Part shown: positions 1 to 6,328 of the stretch, piece by piece
How positions within the stretch are numbered: the stretch's first letter is position 1
How the letters are laid out: every line of letters begins with the position of its first letter
Notes under the pieces: generated by a model
The model's input: only the letters and a program-made list of their open reading frames with translations
The model's database searches: none
What the model was told of the DNA's origin: nothing
From: Lachnospiraceae bacterium
GTDB taxonomy: Bacteria > Bacillota > Clostridia > Lachnospirales > Lachnospiraceae
DNA: 6,328 nucleotides
Direction of reading: 5' to 3'
Assembly: GCA_016301965.1 (NCBI GenBank)
Contig: JAEDOO010000110.1
Location: forward strand, 1-6,328
Program-made: the position numbers and the translations under genes

Positions 1-144
1 CCATTCTTATCTGCAGATGGAGGCTGCATTGTTGTTTCGTATGGGCTGACAGGTATTGTATTAAGCATATACAGGTACAAAAATGTTTATCCGCGCCATG
101 TAAAAGTCAAAATGCCGCAGATAAAAATGACGATGGAATTATAG
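1..144 (+). CDS. C-terminal end of an unidentified, probably membrane-associated protein (5' truncated)
   Basis: The first reading frame is open from the left edge for 47 codons and ends at TAG (142-144). The visible tail has a hydrophobic stretch at about residues 9-25 (CIVVSYGLTGIVLSIYR), consistent with a last transmembrane helix. A basic tail of about 20 residues follows (YKNVYPRHVKVKMPQIKM), which by the positive-inside rule would be cytoplasmic. I do not recognise the family from this fragment and assign no function. It runs in the same direction as the jet genes but stops 241 bp before jetA, and a hairpin and a separate promoter lie between them, so it is probably not part of the operon. 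It could also be a chance open frame, though the membrane-helix-plus-basic-tail pattern argues for a real gene end. Confidence 0.5.
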   Translation, partial: PFLSADGGCIVVSYGLTGIVLSIYRYKNVYPRHVKVKMPQIKMTMEL

Positions 145-168
145 CCAAGAGGATACTGTAATACAGAT

Positions 169-199
169 AGAGTCACGTGGAGCCTGTCCTCGTGACTCT
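169..199 (+). terminator. Hairpin after the upstream gene, possible terminator without a U-tract
   Basis: AGAGTCACG (169-177) pairs perfectly with CGTGACTCT (191-199), a 9-bp stem. Inside it, after a T/T mismatch, GGA (179-181) can pair with TCC (187-189), closing a 5-nt loop. The hairpin lies 24 nt after the upstream stop codon, where a terminator is expected. However, the following bases (GCTAAAATAG) are not a T-run on the + strand, and the opposite strand has none either. It may be a factor-dependent terminator, a 3'-end-stabilising structure, or a protein binding site. The pairing is seen directly; the role is inferred. Confidence 0.35.
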
Positions 200-219
200 G
201 CTAAAATAGTTAAAGAGTC
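194..219 (+). other. Alternative hairpin sharing an arm with the upstream one
   Basis: GACTCT (194-199) is the right arm of the preceding hairpin and is also perfectly complementary to AGAGTC (214-219). TAA (202-204) and TTA (210-212) can add three inner pairs around a small internal loop. The two foldings cannot coexist in one RNA. The 9-bp upstream hairpin should be more stable. No leader peptide or T-run is visible, so switch-like control is only a possibility. Confidence 0.3.
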
Positions 220-291
220 GCAAGACCATGTGATGTAGGTGATATGAGGACATTAAATTAGCATAGCGAGTATTTTCAGTACCCAAAAACC

Positions 292-320
292 TTGAGCCCC
301 CAAAGCAGATATAGTATAAT
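292..320 (+). promoter_or_regulatory. Sigma-A-type promoter of the jet operon
   Basis: A -35 box TTGAGC (292-297, four of six matching TTGACA) is separated by exactly 17 bp from a consensus -10 box TATAAT (315-320). Transcription would start near 327, giving a 5' leader of roughly 59 nt before the jetA ATG. No extended -10 TG is present. The position directly in front of the first jet gene and the near-ideal geometry make this the most likely operon promoter. An imperfect inverted repeat (270-280 and 323-333) brackets it and could be an operator. Confidence 0.7.
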
Positions 321-373
321 AAACCGAAAATACAAAAAGCAATTAAAAATACCGCACCACCGGTGCCAAAAAT

Positions 374-377
374 GGAG
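374..377 (+). promoter_or_regulatory. Ribosome binding site of jetA
   Basis: GGAG lies 8 nt before the ATG at 386. This supports the 386 start over the later in-frame ATG at 480, which would remove the conserved-looking N-terminus. Confidence 0.7.
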
Positions 378-385
378 AATTCATC

Positions 386-1765
386 ATGTTTCACATCCTG
401 CCGGGGAATTTCTTCGTCCCCTTATCCTCGCCGAACCGAATCGTATATTGGGAATGTATATGTAAGCTGTTTTCCACCATGGAACATCAGCTTTCTTTTG
501 GTGTGGAAAGAGATGTACTGGTCGATGAACTGGAATATTATTTTGATCAGACACAGGCTGCGGAGATGGAAGAAGATGAGTTTCAGGCTCTGGACAGCCG
601 CGGCAAAGCCAACAGCATGCTGAGAAAGCTGGAGTTTTATGGCTGGATCGAGGTTGAGACGGATAAAAGCTATGTCCAGAGGGTCAATTTTAAGGAATAT
701 GCCGTAAAAATCATGAAAACTCTGCTGGAAATTGCTGAAGGAAAGCAGATCGAGTATCAGGGGTATATTTATACGATATACAGTCTGGTGCGAAGCAACA
801 CGGATCATCCGGGGATTGTGCTTCTGCAGATTCTGGAAAATACGGACATGCTGATTACCGGTCTGAAAAATCTGAATTCCAATATCAAGCATTATATTGA
901 TGAGCTGACGAAACACAGGACCGTAGCAGAGATCATGGATGCTCTGTTTAATGATTATATTACGAACATTGTGGATAAAGCCTATCATCGTCTGCTGACA
1001 TCGGATAACGTGTCCAAATTCCGCCCGGAAATTATTGAACGTCTGGAAAGCAAAAGCAGGAATAAATCTTATGTTGCAAAGGCGGCGCAGGAGATCGCTG
1101 GCATACGGGAAATATCTGTGGAGGAAGGCCAGGAACTGGTATATCGCTATCTGCATGAGATTATAGAAGCCTTCCGAAATATGGACGATATCCTGATGGA
1201 GATCAATCAGAAAAATACCCAGTATCAGAGGGCTGCCATCAACAGAGCCAGATTCCTTCTTTCGGGGGATGAAGATGTTCGCGGTCAGTTAAAGGAAATT
1301 CTGCTGGGCCTGAATGAGGCTGTCAATGAAGAACAGATGGATCTGGGAGGAATCTACCGGATCGAGTTTCTGGACGGATTGATCCGGCTATACAGCAGCA
1401 GTGTGATGGACAGCAATTCCTTATATTCACCAACGGAAGGACGAAAAGAATTTGTGCCCCAGGAGCTTGTAGCGGAGGAACCTGATCTTTTACTTCGTCA
1501 GGAAAAGATGCGCCGTATTACGGAAAAAATGCAGAGGATCCTGAGCCCTGAAAAAATCGGGAAATATGTGGACAGCCAGCTGGGCGATAACCTTGAGATG
1601 CGTGCGGCGCAGTTTCCGCTGGAAAAAGTGGAAGATTTTATAAAGATCATATATATCCGCCTGTATGGTCAGAGAAAAAACATGAATTACACGGTAGAAA
1701 GCCTGAAAGAAACAGAAGCAGGCGGATACCGCTTTAAAGATTTTGTGATCCGGAGGAAATCATGA
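386..1765 (+). CDS. jetA: Wadjet system kleisin-like subunit JetA (MksF-like)
   Basis: This 459-residue protein is the first gene of the operon. It matches the JetA family formerly called DUF5716, by its N-terminal pattern (FFVPLSSPNR, residues 9-18, followed by an aromatic-rich helix), its mostly helical acidic middle, its length and its place before a DUF4194-type gene. In Wadjet complexes JetA is the kleisin: it bridges the two JetC heads and binds JetB dimers. Residues of about 1-100 look like a winged-helix region containing YGWIEVE, and about 100-330 are long helices. The C-terminal part (about 410-459, FPLEKVEDFIKIIYIRLYG then an RF-DFVIRRKS end) looks like a small winged-helix domain that would cap a JetC head. 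The ATG at 386 has a good ribosome binding site. The stop overlaps the jetB start (ATGA). JetA of this family points to Wadjet type II or III rather than the DUF3375-containing type I. I cannot settle II versus III without a profile search. Confidence 0.88.
   Translation: MFHILPGNFFVPLSSPNRIVYWECICKLFSTMEHQLSFGVERDVLVDELEYYFDQTQAAEMEEDEFQALDSRGKANSMLRKLEFYGWIEVETDKSYVQRVNFKEYAVKIMKTLLEIAEGKQIEYQGYIYTIYSLVRSNTDHPGIVLLQILENTDMLITGLKNLNSNIKHYIDELTKHRTVAEIMDALFNDYITNIVDKAYHRLLTSDNVSKFRPEIIERLESKSRNKSYVAKAAQEIAGIREISVEEGQELVYRYLHEIIEAFRNMDDILMEINQKNTQYQRAAINRARFLLSGDEDVRGQLKEILLGLNEAVNEEQMDLGGIYRIEFLDGLIRLYSSSVMDSNSLYSPTEGRKEFVPQELVAEEPDLLLRQEKMRRITEKMQRILSPEKIGKYVDSQLGDNLEMRAAQFPLEKVEDFIKIIYIRLYGQRKNMNYTVESLKETEAGGYRFKDFVIRRKS
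1752..1756 (+). promoter_or_regulatory. Ribosome binding site of jetB
   Basis: GGAGG lies inside the 3' end of jetA, 5 nt before the ATG at 1762 and 8 nt before the adjacent ATG at 1765. The spacing slightly favours 1765, so the true JetB could be one residue shorter than annotated. Either start overlaps or touches the jetA stop, implying translational coupling. Confidence 0.7.
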
Positions 1766-2379
1766 TGGAATTGCTGGAGGGAATGCTTCAGAAGGATAAG
1801 GACGAATTTAAACGCATCTGTAACCGATTGCTTGGCACCTGTTTTATATGTAAAGGAAATCAGACCAGCCGTTCGGATTATTACTTTGTGCTGAAATACA
1901 GGGACAAATTCCGCATGTATCTGGACGTGTTGGGCTATCGTCTGGAGATCAATGAGGAGTACGGCGTGATTCAGCTGACGAATTCCCAGAATTACAACCA
2001 TCTGAATCTAAAGCTGTTTGAGTCCATTATTTTATTGATCCTCCGCATACTGTACGATGAGAAAAAGAGGGAGCTTTCGGCCAGTGATGAGGTGATCGTC
2101 AATCTGGGCGATATCCAGGATAAGTATCTGAGTCTGAAAATCCGGGACAAGATGATTGACAGAACCACCATGCGTAACGCGCTGAGCCTGTTTCGGCGTT
2201 TCCAGCTGGTGGAGACCCTGGATAAAGATCTGTCGAATGAGGAATCCAGAATCCTGATTTACGATTCTATTTTGATGGCTGTGCGGGTGGAGGATATCCG
2301 TCAGGCTCATGAGAAACTGGAAGTATACAGAAAGGGGAAGGGCGCGAATGAAGAAGCTGACGAGACTGAAGCTGATTAA
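1762..2379 (+). CDS. jetB: Wadjet system KITE subunit JetB (DUF4194, MksE-like)
   Basis: This 205-residue protein has the size and features of JetB/DUF4194, the MukE/MksE-like partner of the SMC complex. KITE proteins are dimers of tandem winged-helix domains that bind the kleisin and DNA. Visible support includes a first winged-helix region ending in a strand pair (YRLEINEEYGVIQLTN, about residues 60-75) and a hydrophobic helix typical of the family (LKLFESIILLILRILYDEK, about 83-101). A second winged-helix region has VNLGDIQDKY (113-122), a recognition-like helix (about 135-147) and LVETLD. The tail after about residue 190 is low in structure and very acidic (GANEEADETEAD); most of it is encoded where the gene overlaps jetC. 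The gene shares an ATGA junction with jetA and overlaps jetC by 32 bp, so equimolar synthesis with its partners is likely. The role is inferred from family and context. Confidence 0.87.
   Translation: MMELLEGMLQKDKDEFKRICNRLLGTCFICKGNQTSRSDYYFVLKYRDKFRMYLDVLGYRLEINEEYGVIQLTNSQNYNHLNLKLFESIILLILRILYDEKKRELSASDEVIVNLGDIQDKYLSLKIRDKMIDRTTMRNALSLFRRFQLVETLDKDLSNEESRILIYDSILMAVRVEDIRQAHEKLEVYRKGKGANEEADETEAD
2333..2337 (+). promoter_or_regulatory. Ribosome binding site of jetC
   Basis: The purine-rich AGGGG within AAAGGGGAAG, inside the jetB coding region, lies 10 nt before the ATG at 2348. It decides the jetC start: the in-frame ATG at 2309 has no comparable site and would add 13 residues before the family-typical beginning (MKKLTRLKLINWHRF). 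Confidence 0.6.
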
Positions 2380-5300
2380 CTGGCATCGGTTTACGAATTG
2401 TACCATTGATTTTGGCGGTTCTACCCTGATTTCCGGTGAAAACGGTGCCGGAAAATCCACGCTTCTGGATGCAATTCAGTTTGTGGTGAACTGTTCCGCC
2501 AATTCGTTTAATAAAGCGGCTCATGAGAATGGCAAGCGTAAGCTGACGGGCTATATCCGTTGTAAGACGGGCCGGGAGAATAAGCCGTATGAGCGGACCG
2601 GGGAGCTCAGCGCCCATGTGGCGCTGGAATTTTATGAAGAAAGTAAACAGCGCTATTTTATTATCGGAGCGGTAGTGGATTCTGCTTCTGAGGGACAGGA
2701 GACCACGGTTCGTTATCTGATCGACAATAAGCAGATTACGGACGATATGTTCCTGAATGGCCGCCACATTCGTTCCATATCGGAATTCAGGGCCGCAAAT
2801 AAAGGAATTAAGCAGTGGTGTAAGACGCAGGCAGAGGCCAGAAAAATGGTGCTGGCCCGTCTGGGACGTATTGAAGATAAGTTTTTCCGTCTGATTCCCA
2901 AGGCGCTGGCCTTTAAACCCATCGATGACATCAAGGATTTTGTGTATTCCTATGTGCTGGACGAAAAGGAAGTCAACATTGATGTCCTTCGTGAAAATGT
3001 ACGCACGTATCAGGATCTGGAGCGCACGCTGGAGTCTGTGAAAAAGCGGATGAGTAAGCTGGAACAGATCGAAAAACATCATGACGAAGTGCTGGACTGT
3101 GAAAAGAAGGATCACATGTACGAATATTTCCTTCAGCAGGCACAGCTGGATATTACAAAGGAAACTGTTCAGAATACGGAATCGCAGATCCGGACAGAGG
3201 AGTATCGGCTGAAAGAAATTCAGAATTCCCTGGCTCAGCTTGAACGGGAATGGACGAAAAAGCAGGAGATGGAAACCAGTCTCCGAGTGGAATTAAAGCA
3301 GAATAAGGAGTTTCTCGCCCTGGAGGAGCAGAAGAAAGAACTGGAACGGCTCCAGGGAGAGGAAAAGAACAGTCTGGAGGAAAAGAGAGAGCTGATGCGC
3401 AGTGTCCGCAAAGCATCAGACGCTGTAGGAAAGCTTCTCGAGGTATCGGATGTGGATGCCTGTATACGGGAATATGGAGATTCTCTGAAACAGCTGGAAA
3501 ACCTTTCGGATATAGCCGAAATGAAGCAGCTGACGGAACAGGTGATCCGGTATAAAACGACCATGTATGGAAAACTTCAGCGAAAAATGGCGGAAATCCA
3601 GGTGGAAGTCAACAGCCGCAGGCAGGAGCGGGAGGAACTGGACCGGAAGATCGACAGACTGGAAAAGAAAAAGCTGACCTATCCCGATGGTGTGGAGCGC
3701 ATGATGGCTGCAGTGAAAGAGGAATTTGCGCGTATAGGACGCAAACCGGAGCCCTATGTGCTTTGCGAACTGCTGGAAATTAAGGATGAGCAATGGAGAA
3801 ATGCCGTTGAGGGATATCTGAATACACAGCGTTTTTATATTCTGGTGGAACCGGAGAGCTTTGATATTGCCCTGGGTATCTATGACAGGCTTCGCAGAGA
3901 GAAAAAAGCTTACGGTGTGGGCCTTATCAATACCCAGCAGATGGAAAAATACGAGGAAGCGCCGGAGGGTACGCTGGCTTCTGTGGTTACTTCCAAAAAC
4001 AGATATGCCCGCCGATACATCAATATGGTGTTGGGAAAAGTCCAGATGTGTGAGCGCTATGAGGATCTGAAAAAGTATCCCACATCCATTACAAGAGAAT
4101 GTATGCGCTACCAGAACCGTGTGGCCAGTGCTATTAAGCCGGAGATCTTCAGTGTTCCGTTTATCGGAAGCCATGCGTTTAAGGTACAGCTTTTGCAGGC
4201 AAAAAAGAAGAGGGATCTGCTGAGTGAGACGATTGCAGAACTGGAAAAACGTCTGTCGGCTATGGAGTCCGTATTTGGGCCGCTGAATACGGAGGTGGAT
4301 GTGGATATTAAATACAGACTGGATGTTATCTCTCGTCTGCGTGTGCTTCATGGGGAAATCAAAGCCTGTGAAGACAATATCCGTACACTGAAGAAAAATG
4401 CCACACTGATCCAGAAGCAGATTCAGCTTGAAGCTCTGGAAAAACTGGTCAGAGAGCTCCAGCAGGAAATCAATCGGAATAATCAGAAGATCGGCACCAT
4501 CGAACAAAGAATACAAGAGAAAAAATCCCGAAAAGAAGTTTTGCTGCTGGAACAGATGGAGGTACAGCAGCAAGTGGCACAGCTGGCGGCTGCGGCAGGG
4601 GATGCATTGCCCCTGTGGCTGAAAGAATATGAAGGACAGACTTCTCAGAAGACCTATGAGCAGTTCAGGGACAATTACGACCGCCGAAGAAAAGCCAATG
4701 AAACCATACGTAAAAACGCGGAAAATCAGATGATAGACTGCATGATCACGTATAAAACGGAGCATGATTTCGGGGCGGCACCCAGCATGGCAGGGTATCC
4801 GGAGTTTGCCGCGGTATATGACCGGCTGAAGACTTCAGAATTGCTGGAATACGAGGAAAAGGTTCAGTCTGCCCGTATGGCAGCGGAAGAGGAATTCCGG
4901 GAGCAGTTTCTGGCCAAGCTGCAGGAAAATATGAAGCAGGCGCAGGGCGAGTTCAGGGAACTGAACCGGGCATTAAAGGATATTGTCTTCAGTAATGAGC
5001 GGTATGAATTCCTGTTTATGCCCAGCCGAAAATTCCGCAGTTATTATGAGATGATCATGGATGATTTTAATGTGGTACAGGGAGAATCTATTTTCAGCGG
5101 AGTTTTTCATGAGAACCATAAAGAGGTCATAGAGGAGCTGTTTGAGCGGCTGGCATTGAATAATGAAAGCAGCACCAAAACGCTGGATGAGTTTACCGAT
5201 TACCGTACGTATATGGACTATGATATAAAGATTATTCATACCGACGGAACCTTCTCCTATTATTCCAAGGTCTGTGAGGAGAAGAGCGGCGGAGAGACGC

Positions 5301-5584
5301 AGACCCCGTTTTATGTGACGGTGGCGGCTTCCTTTGTTCAGCTGTATACCAACAATATCGGCGGGGAGGCAGCGGGACTGGTGATGTTTGACGAGGCCTT
5401 CAATAATATGGATGATGAGCGAATCGGCGGTGTACTGGAATTTTTAAATCGTCTGCCCCTCCAGCTTATCATTGCGGCTCCGCCGGATAAGATCCAGTAT
5501 ATCGGGCCGTCTATGGAGGAAACTCTGCTGGTGATGACCGATGAAAAGGTAAGCTTTGTGGAGGAGTATTATCATGCAGTATGA
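2348..5584 (+). CDS. jetC: Wadjet system SMC ATPase JetC (MksB/MukB-like)
   Basis: This 1078-residue SMC-type ATPase is the motor of the Wadjet complex. It dimerises and hydrolyses ATP to extrude DNA loops. The N-terminal head starts with LKLINWHRF, typical of SMC/RecF-like ATPases, followed by Walker A GENGAGKS (30-37, Lys36/Ser37) and a Q-loop Gln44. Heptad-like, charged sequence from about 220 to 460 forms coiled coil 1. A globular hinge follows at about 468-610 (PYVLCELLEI through FIGSHAF). Coiled coil 2 runs from about 612 to 870. The C-terminal head carries the ABC signature KSGGETQTPF (Ser980-Gly981-Gly982-Glu983) and Walker B LVMFDEAF (Asp1015, catalytic Glu1016) with a D-loop NNMDDER. 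All motifs are intact, so it should be active. The 2348 start is chosen for its ribosome binding site and conserved N-terminus. It overlaps jetB by 32 bp and jetD by 11 bp. Confusion with SbcC or RecN is unlikely given the JetA, JetB and JetD neighbours. Confidence 0.93.
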   Translation: MKKLTRLKLINWHRFTNCTIDFGGSTLISGENGAGKSTLLDAIQFVVNCSANSFNKAAHENGKRKLTGYIRCKTGRENKPYERTGELSAHVALEFYEESKQRYFIIGAVVDSASEGQETTVRYLIDNKQITDDMFLNGRHIRSISEFRAANKGIKQWCKTQAEARKMVLARLGRIEDKFFRLIPKALAFKPIDDIKDFVYSYVLDEKEVNIDVLRENVRTYQDLERTLESVKKRMSKLEQIEKHHDEVLDCEKKDHMYEYFLQQAQLDITKETVQNTESQIRTEEYRLKEIQNSLAQLEREWTKKQEMETSLRVELKQNKEFLALEEQKKELERLQGEEKNSLEEKRELMRSVRKASDAVGKLLEVSDVDACIREYGDSLKQLENLSDIAEMKQLTEQVIRYKTTMYGKLQRKMAEIQVEVNSRRQEREELDRKIDRLEKKKLTYPDGVERMMAAVKEEFARIGRKPEPYVLCELLEIKDEQWRNAVEGYLNTQRFYILVEPESFDIALGIYDRLRREKKAYGVGLINTQQMEKYEEAPEGTLASVVTSKNRYARRYINMVLGKVQMCERYEDLKKYPTSITRECMRYQNRVASAIKPEIFSVPFIGSHAFKVQLLQAKKKRDLLSETIAELEKRLSAMESVFGPLNTEVDVDIKYRLDVISRLRVLHGEIKACEDNIRTLKKNATLIQKQIQLEALEKLVRELQQEINRNNQKIGTIEQRIQEKKSRKEVLLLEQMEVQQQVAQLAAAAGDALPLWLKEYEGQTSQKTYEQFRDNYDRRRKANETIRKNAENQMIDCMITYKTEHDFGAAPSMAGYPEFAAVYDRLKTSELLEYEEKVQSARMAAEEEFREQFLAKLQENMKQAQGEFRELNRALKDIVFSNERYEFLFMPSRKFRSYYEMIMDDFNVVQGESIFSGVFHENHKEVIEELFERLALNNESSTKTLDEFTDYRTYMDYDIKIIHTDGTFSYYSKVCEEKSGGETQTPFYVTVAASFVQLYTNNIGGEAAGLVMFDEAFNNMDDERIGGVLEFLNRLPLQLIIAAPPDKIQYIGPSMEETLLVMTDEKVSFVEEYYHAV
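5560..5564 (+). promoter_or_regulatory. Ribosome binding site of jetD
   Basis: GGAGG inside the last codons of jetC lies 9 nt before the ATG at 5574, an ideal spacing that fixes the jetD start upstream of the jetC stop. Confidence 0.75.
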
Positions 5585-6328
5585 GAAACGGATTCTGCAT
5601 GCACTGCTGGATTCCTATGAAAGCAGCAGTTTATCCCGGGGTGAAAATAAGGTATCGGTTCATGTTGCGTTTTCATTTACGCCAAAGACCATGCCGGCAT
5701 ATTTTGATGAGAGCTCACTGGCCTATGAGGATATCCATGCGGCGGTAAAGCATCTGGAAGAGTTGGGATATGTACGGGCTGTCTGGAAGGGGAAAAAAGA
5801 AAATCATATTCTTCAGAAGGTTATTTTATGCGAAGATAAAGTAGAAGAAGTCTATCGATATATCGGGCGTATGCCGAAGAAAGAACAGCAAAAGCTGCAG
5901 CTGCGAGCGTTGGAACAGCTGACAAAAGAGTGTCAGACACCGGCAGCCTCAGCGTTTATTTGCTGGCTCATGGAGCGGCTGCAGCAGGGCAAAACCGTAA
6001 AGGAATATCTGGATCTGGAGGATACGAAAGGAACGAAACAGATGATCCGGGCGATTTCTGCCATAGAGCGAAATCAGGAGGAGACATATATTCGAGAGTT
6101 TTCCATTCGCTGTTTTGGCGACAGTAAGACGCTGGAGAGACGGCTGAGCCTGATCGGAAAAATCATGCGAAGATTTTCTGAAAGCTATGAAGACATGGAT
6201 AACGACGCAATCCTTGCTGAGCATGGCATATACCATACACCAAATTATGTATATATTAAAGGATGCGGCTGCCTGCGAATGGGGAAAGAGAATCGCTGTA
6301 CGGTAAATCTGGAGGAATTACATCAGGG
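5574..6328 (+). CDS. jetD: Wadjet system nuclease subunit JetD (MksG-like), N-terminal part, truncated by window end
   Basis: The frame is open for 251 complete codons from ATG 5574 to the right edge with no stop. The protein begins MQYEKRILHALLDSYESS. It has a winged-helix-like segment at about residues 48-86 (a helical DIHAAVKHLEELGYVRAVWK followed by a strand) and then a helical arm. It carries the JetD-type motif IREFSIRCFGDSKTLE (173-188), followed by YHTPNYVYIKG (220-230), which resembles the family pattern leading into the catalytic half. In JetD the C-terminal half (DUF2220) is a Toprim fold related to topoisomerase VI subunit A that cleaves DNA once JetABC has fully extruded a circular molecule. 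That domain and its acidic catalytic residues lie beyond the window and cannot be checked. The gene overlaps jetC by 11 bp and has its own strong ribosome binding site. Family assignment rests on the FGDSKTLE motif and on position as the fourth jet gene. Confidence 0.87.
   Translation, partial: MQYEKRILHALLDSYESSSLSRGENKVSVHVAFSFTPKTMPAYFDESSLAYEDIHAAVKHLEELGYVRAVWKGKKENHILQKVILCEDKVEEVYRYIGRMPKKEQQKLQLRALEQLTKECQTPAASAFICWLMERLQQGKTVKEYLDLEDTKGTKQMIRAISAIERNQEETYIREFSIRCFGDSKTLERRLSLIGKIMRRFSESYEDMDNDAILAEHGIYHTPNYVYIKGCGCLRMGKENRCTVNLEELHQ

Larger units (their letters stand above)
145..291. other. Intergenic region upstream of the jet promoter
   Basis: No credible gene is seen here. The region contains a short palindrome CTGTA-A-TACAG (156-166), a strong hairpin (169-199), a competing smaller hairpin (194-219), and then AT-rich sequence without further clear structure up to the -35 box. 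The left arm of an inverted repeat that brackets the promoter begins at 270. The stretch separates the upstream gene end from the jet operon. Confidence 0.6.

Noticed and set aside
173..394. Minus-strand open frame of 73 residues with a hydrophobic segment (AVFLIAFCIFGLLYYICF), antisense to the jet promoter and leader
   Set aside because: It would start at GTG overlapping the jetA start and has no well-spaced ribosome binding site. Its hydrophobic part is the antisense of the AT-rich promoter and leader. A small membrane protein or toxin cannot be fully excluded, but nothing positive supports it.
422..1156. Long minus-strand frame of 244 residues inside jetA
   Set aside because: It is fully antisense to a well-supported gene, its translation is rich in His, Phe and Ile as expected for a shadow frame, and no family is recognisable.
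2309..2347. Earlier in-frame ATG for jetC, adding 13 residues
   Set aside because: The extension has no suitable ribosome binding site and precedes the normal start of the SMC head. The ATG at 2348 has a purine-rich site at good spacing.
3416..4765. Long minus-strand frame of 449 residues inside jetC
   Set aside because: It is antisense to the hinge and coiled coils of JetC. Its length follows from the codon bias of the sense strand, which avoids stops on the opposite strand, and it has no recognisable domain.
5930..6236. Short frames of 65 (+) and 95 (-) residues inside the jetD region
   Set aside because: Both lie within the continuous jetD frame, which carries the family motif FGDSKTLE and runs open to the window end.
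1..6328. CRISPR arrays, tRNA or rRNA genes, insertion sequences, attachment sites
   Set aside because: No regularly spaced repeats, tRNA-like folds, transposase fragments or terminal inverted repeats were seen on reading both strands.

Overview
The window is dominated by one operon encoding a Wadjet (JetABCD, also called MksFEBG or EptABCD) anti-plasmid SMC defence system. jetA, jetB and jetC are complete. jetD is cut off by the right edge of the window. All four genes lie on the + strand and follow each other with short overlaps, so this is one translationally coupled transcription unit. Moderate base composition, strong GGAGG-type ribosome binding sites, a sigma-A-like promoter and the style of the proteins suggest a Firmicute, probably a clostridial (Lachnospiraceae-like) gut bacterium. 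The host assignment is inference, because no marker gene is present.

Layout: positions 1-144 hold the last 47 codons of an unidentified gene with one hydrophobic, probably membrane-spanning, segment. Positions 145-385 are non-coding. They contain a 9-bp perfect hairpin (169-199), a competing smaller hairpin that reuses its right arm (194-219), and a good promoter (TTGAGC, 17-bp spacer, TATAAT; 292-320) flanked by an imperfect 11-nt inverted repeat. jetA (386-1765) encodes the kleisin-like subunit. jetB (1762-2379) encodes the KITE (MukE-like) subunit. jetC (2348-5584) encodes the SMC ATPase, with Walker A, a hinge between two coiled coils, an SGGE signature and Walker B. jetD (5574 to beyond 6328) encodes the nuclease subunit, but its catalytic Toprim half lies outside the window.

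How the genes work together, from established knowledge of Wadjet: JetA, JetB and JetC form an SMC motor that loads on DNA and extrudes loops. On small closed circles extrusion completes, and JetD is then activated to cleave the DNA. The system therefore restricts plasmid uptake and maintenance. Nothing in the visible sequence shows a broken subunit: all JetC ATPase motifs are intact and no frameshift is seen.

This is a known system type, not a new one. The less explained parts are the upstream regulatory region and the unusually long jetB/jetC overlap.
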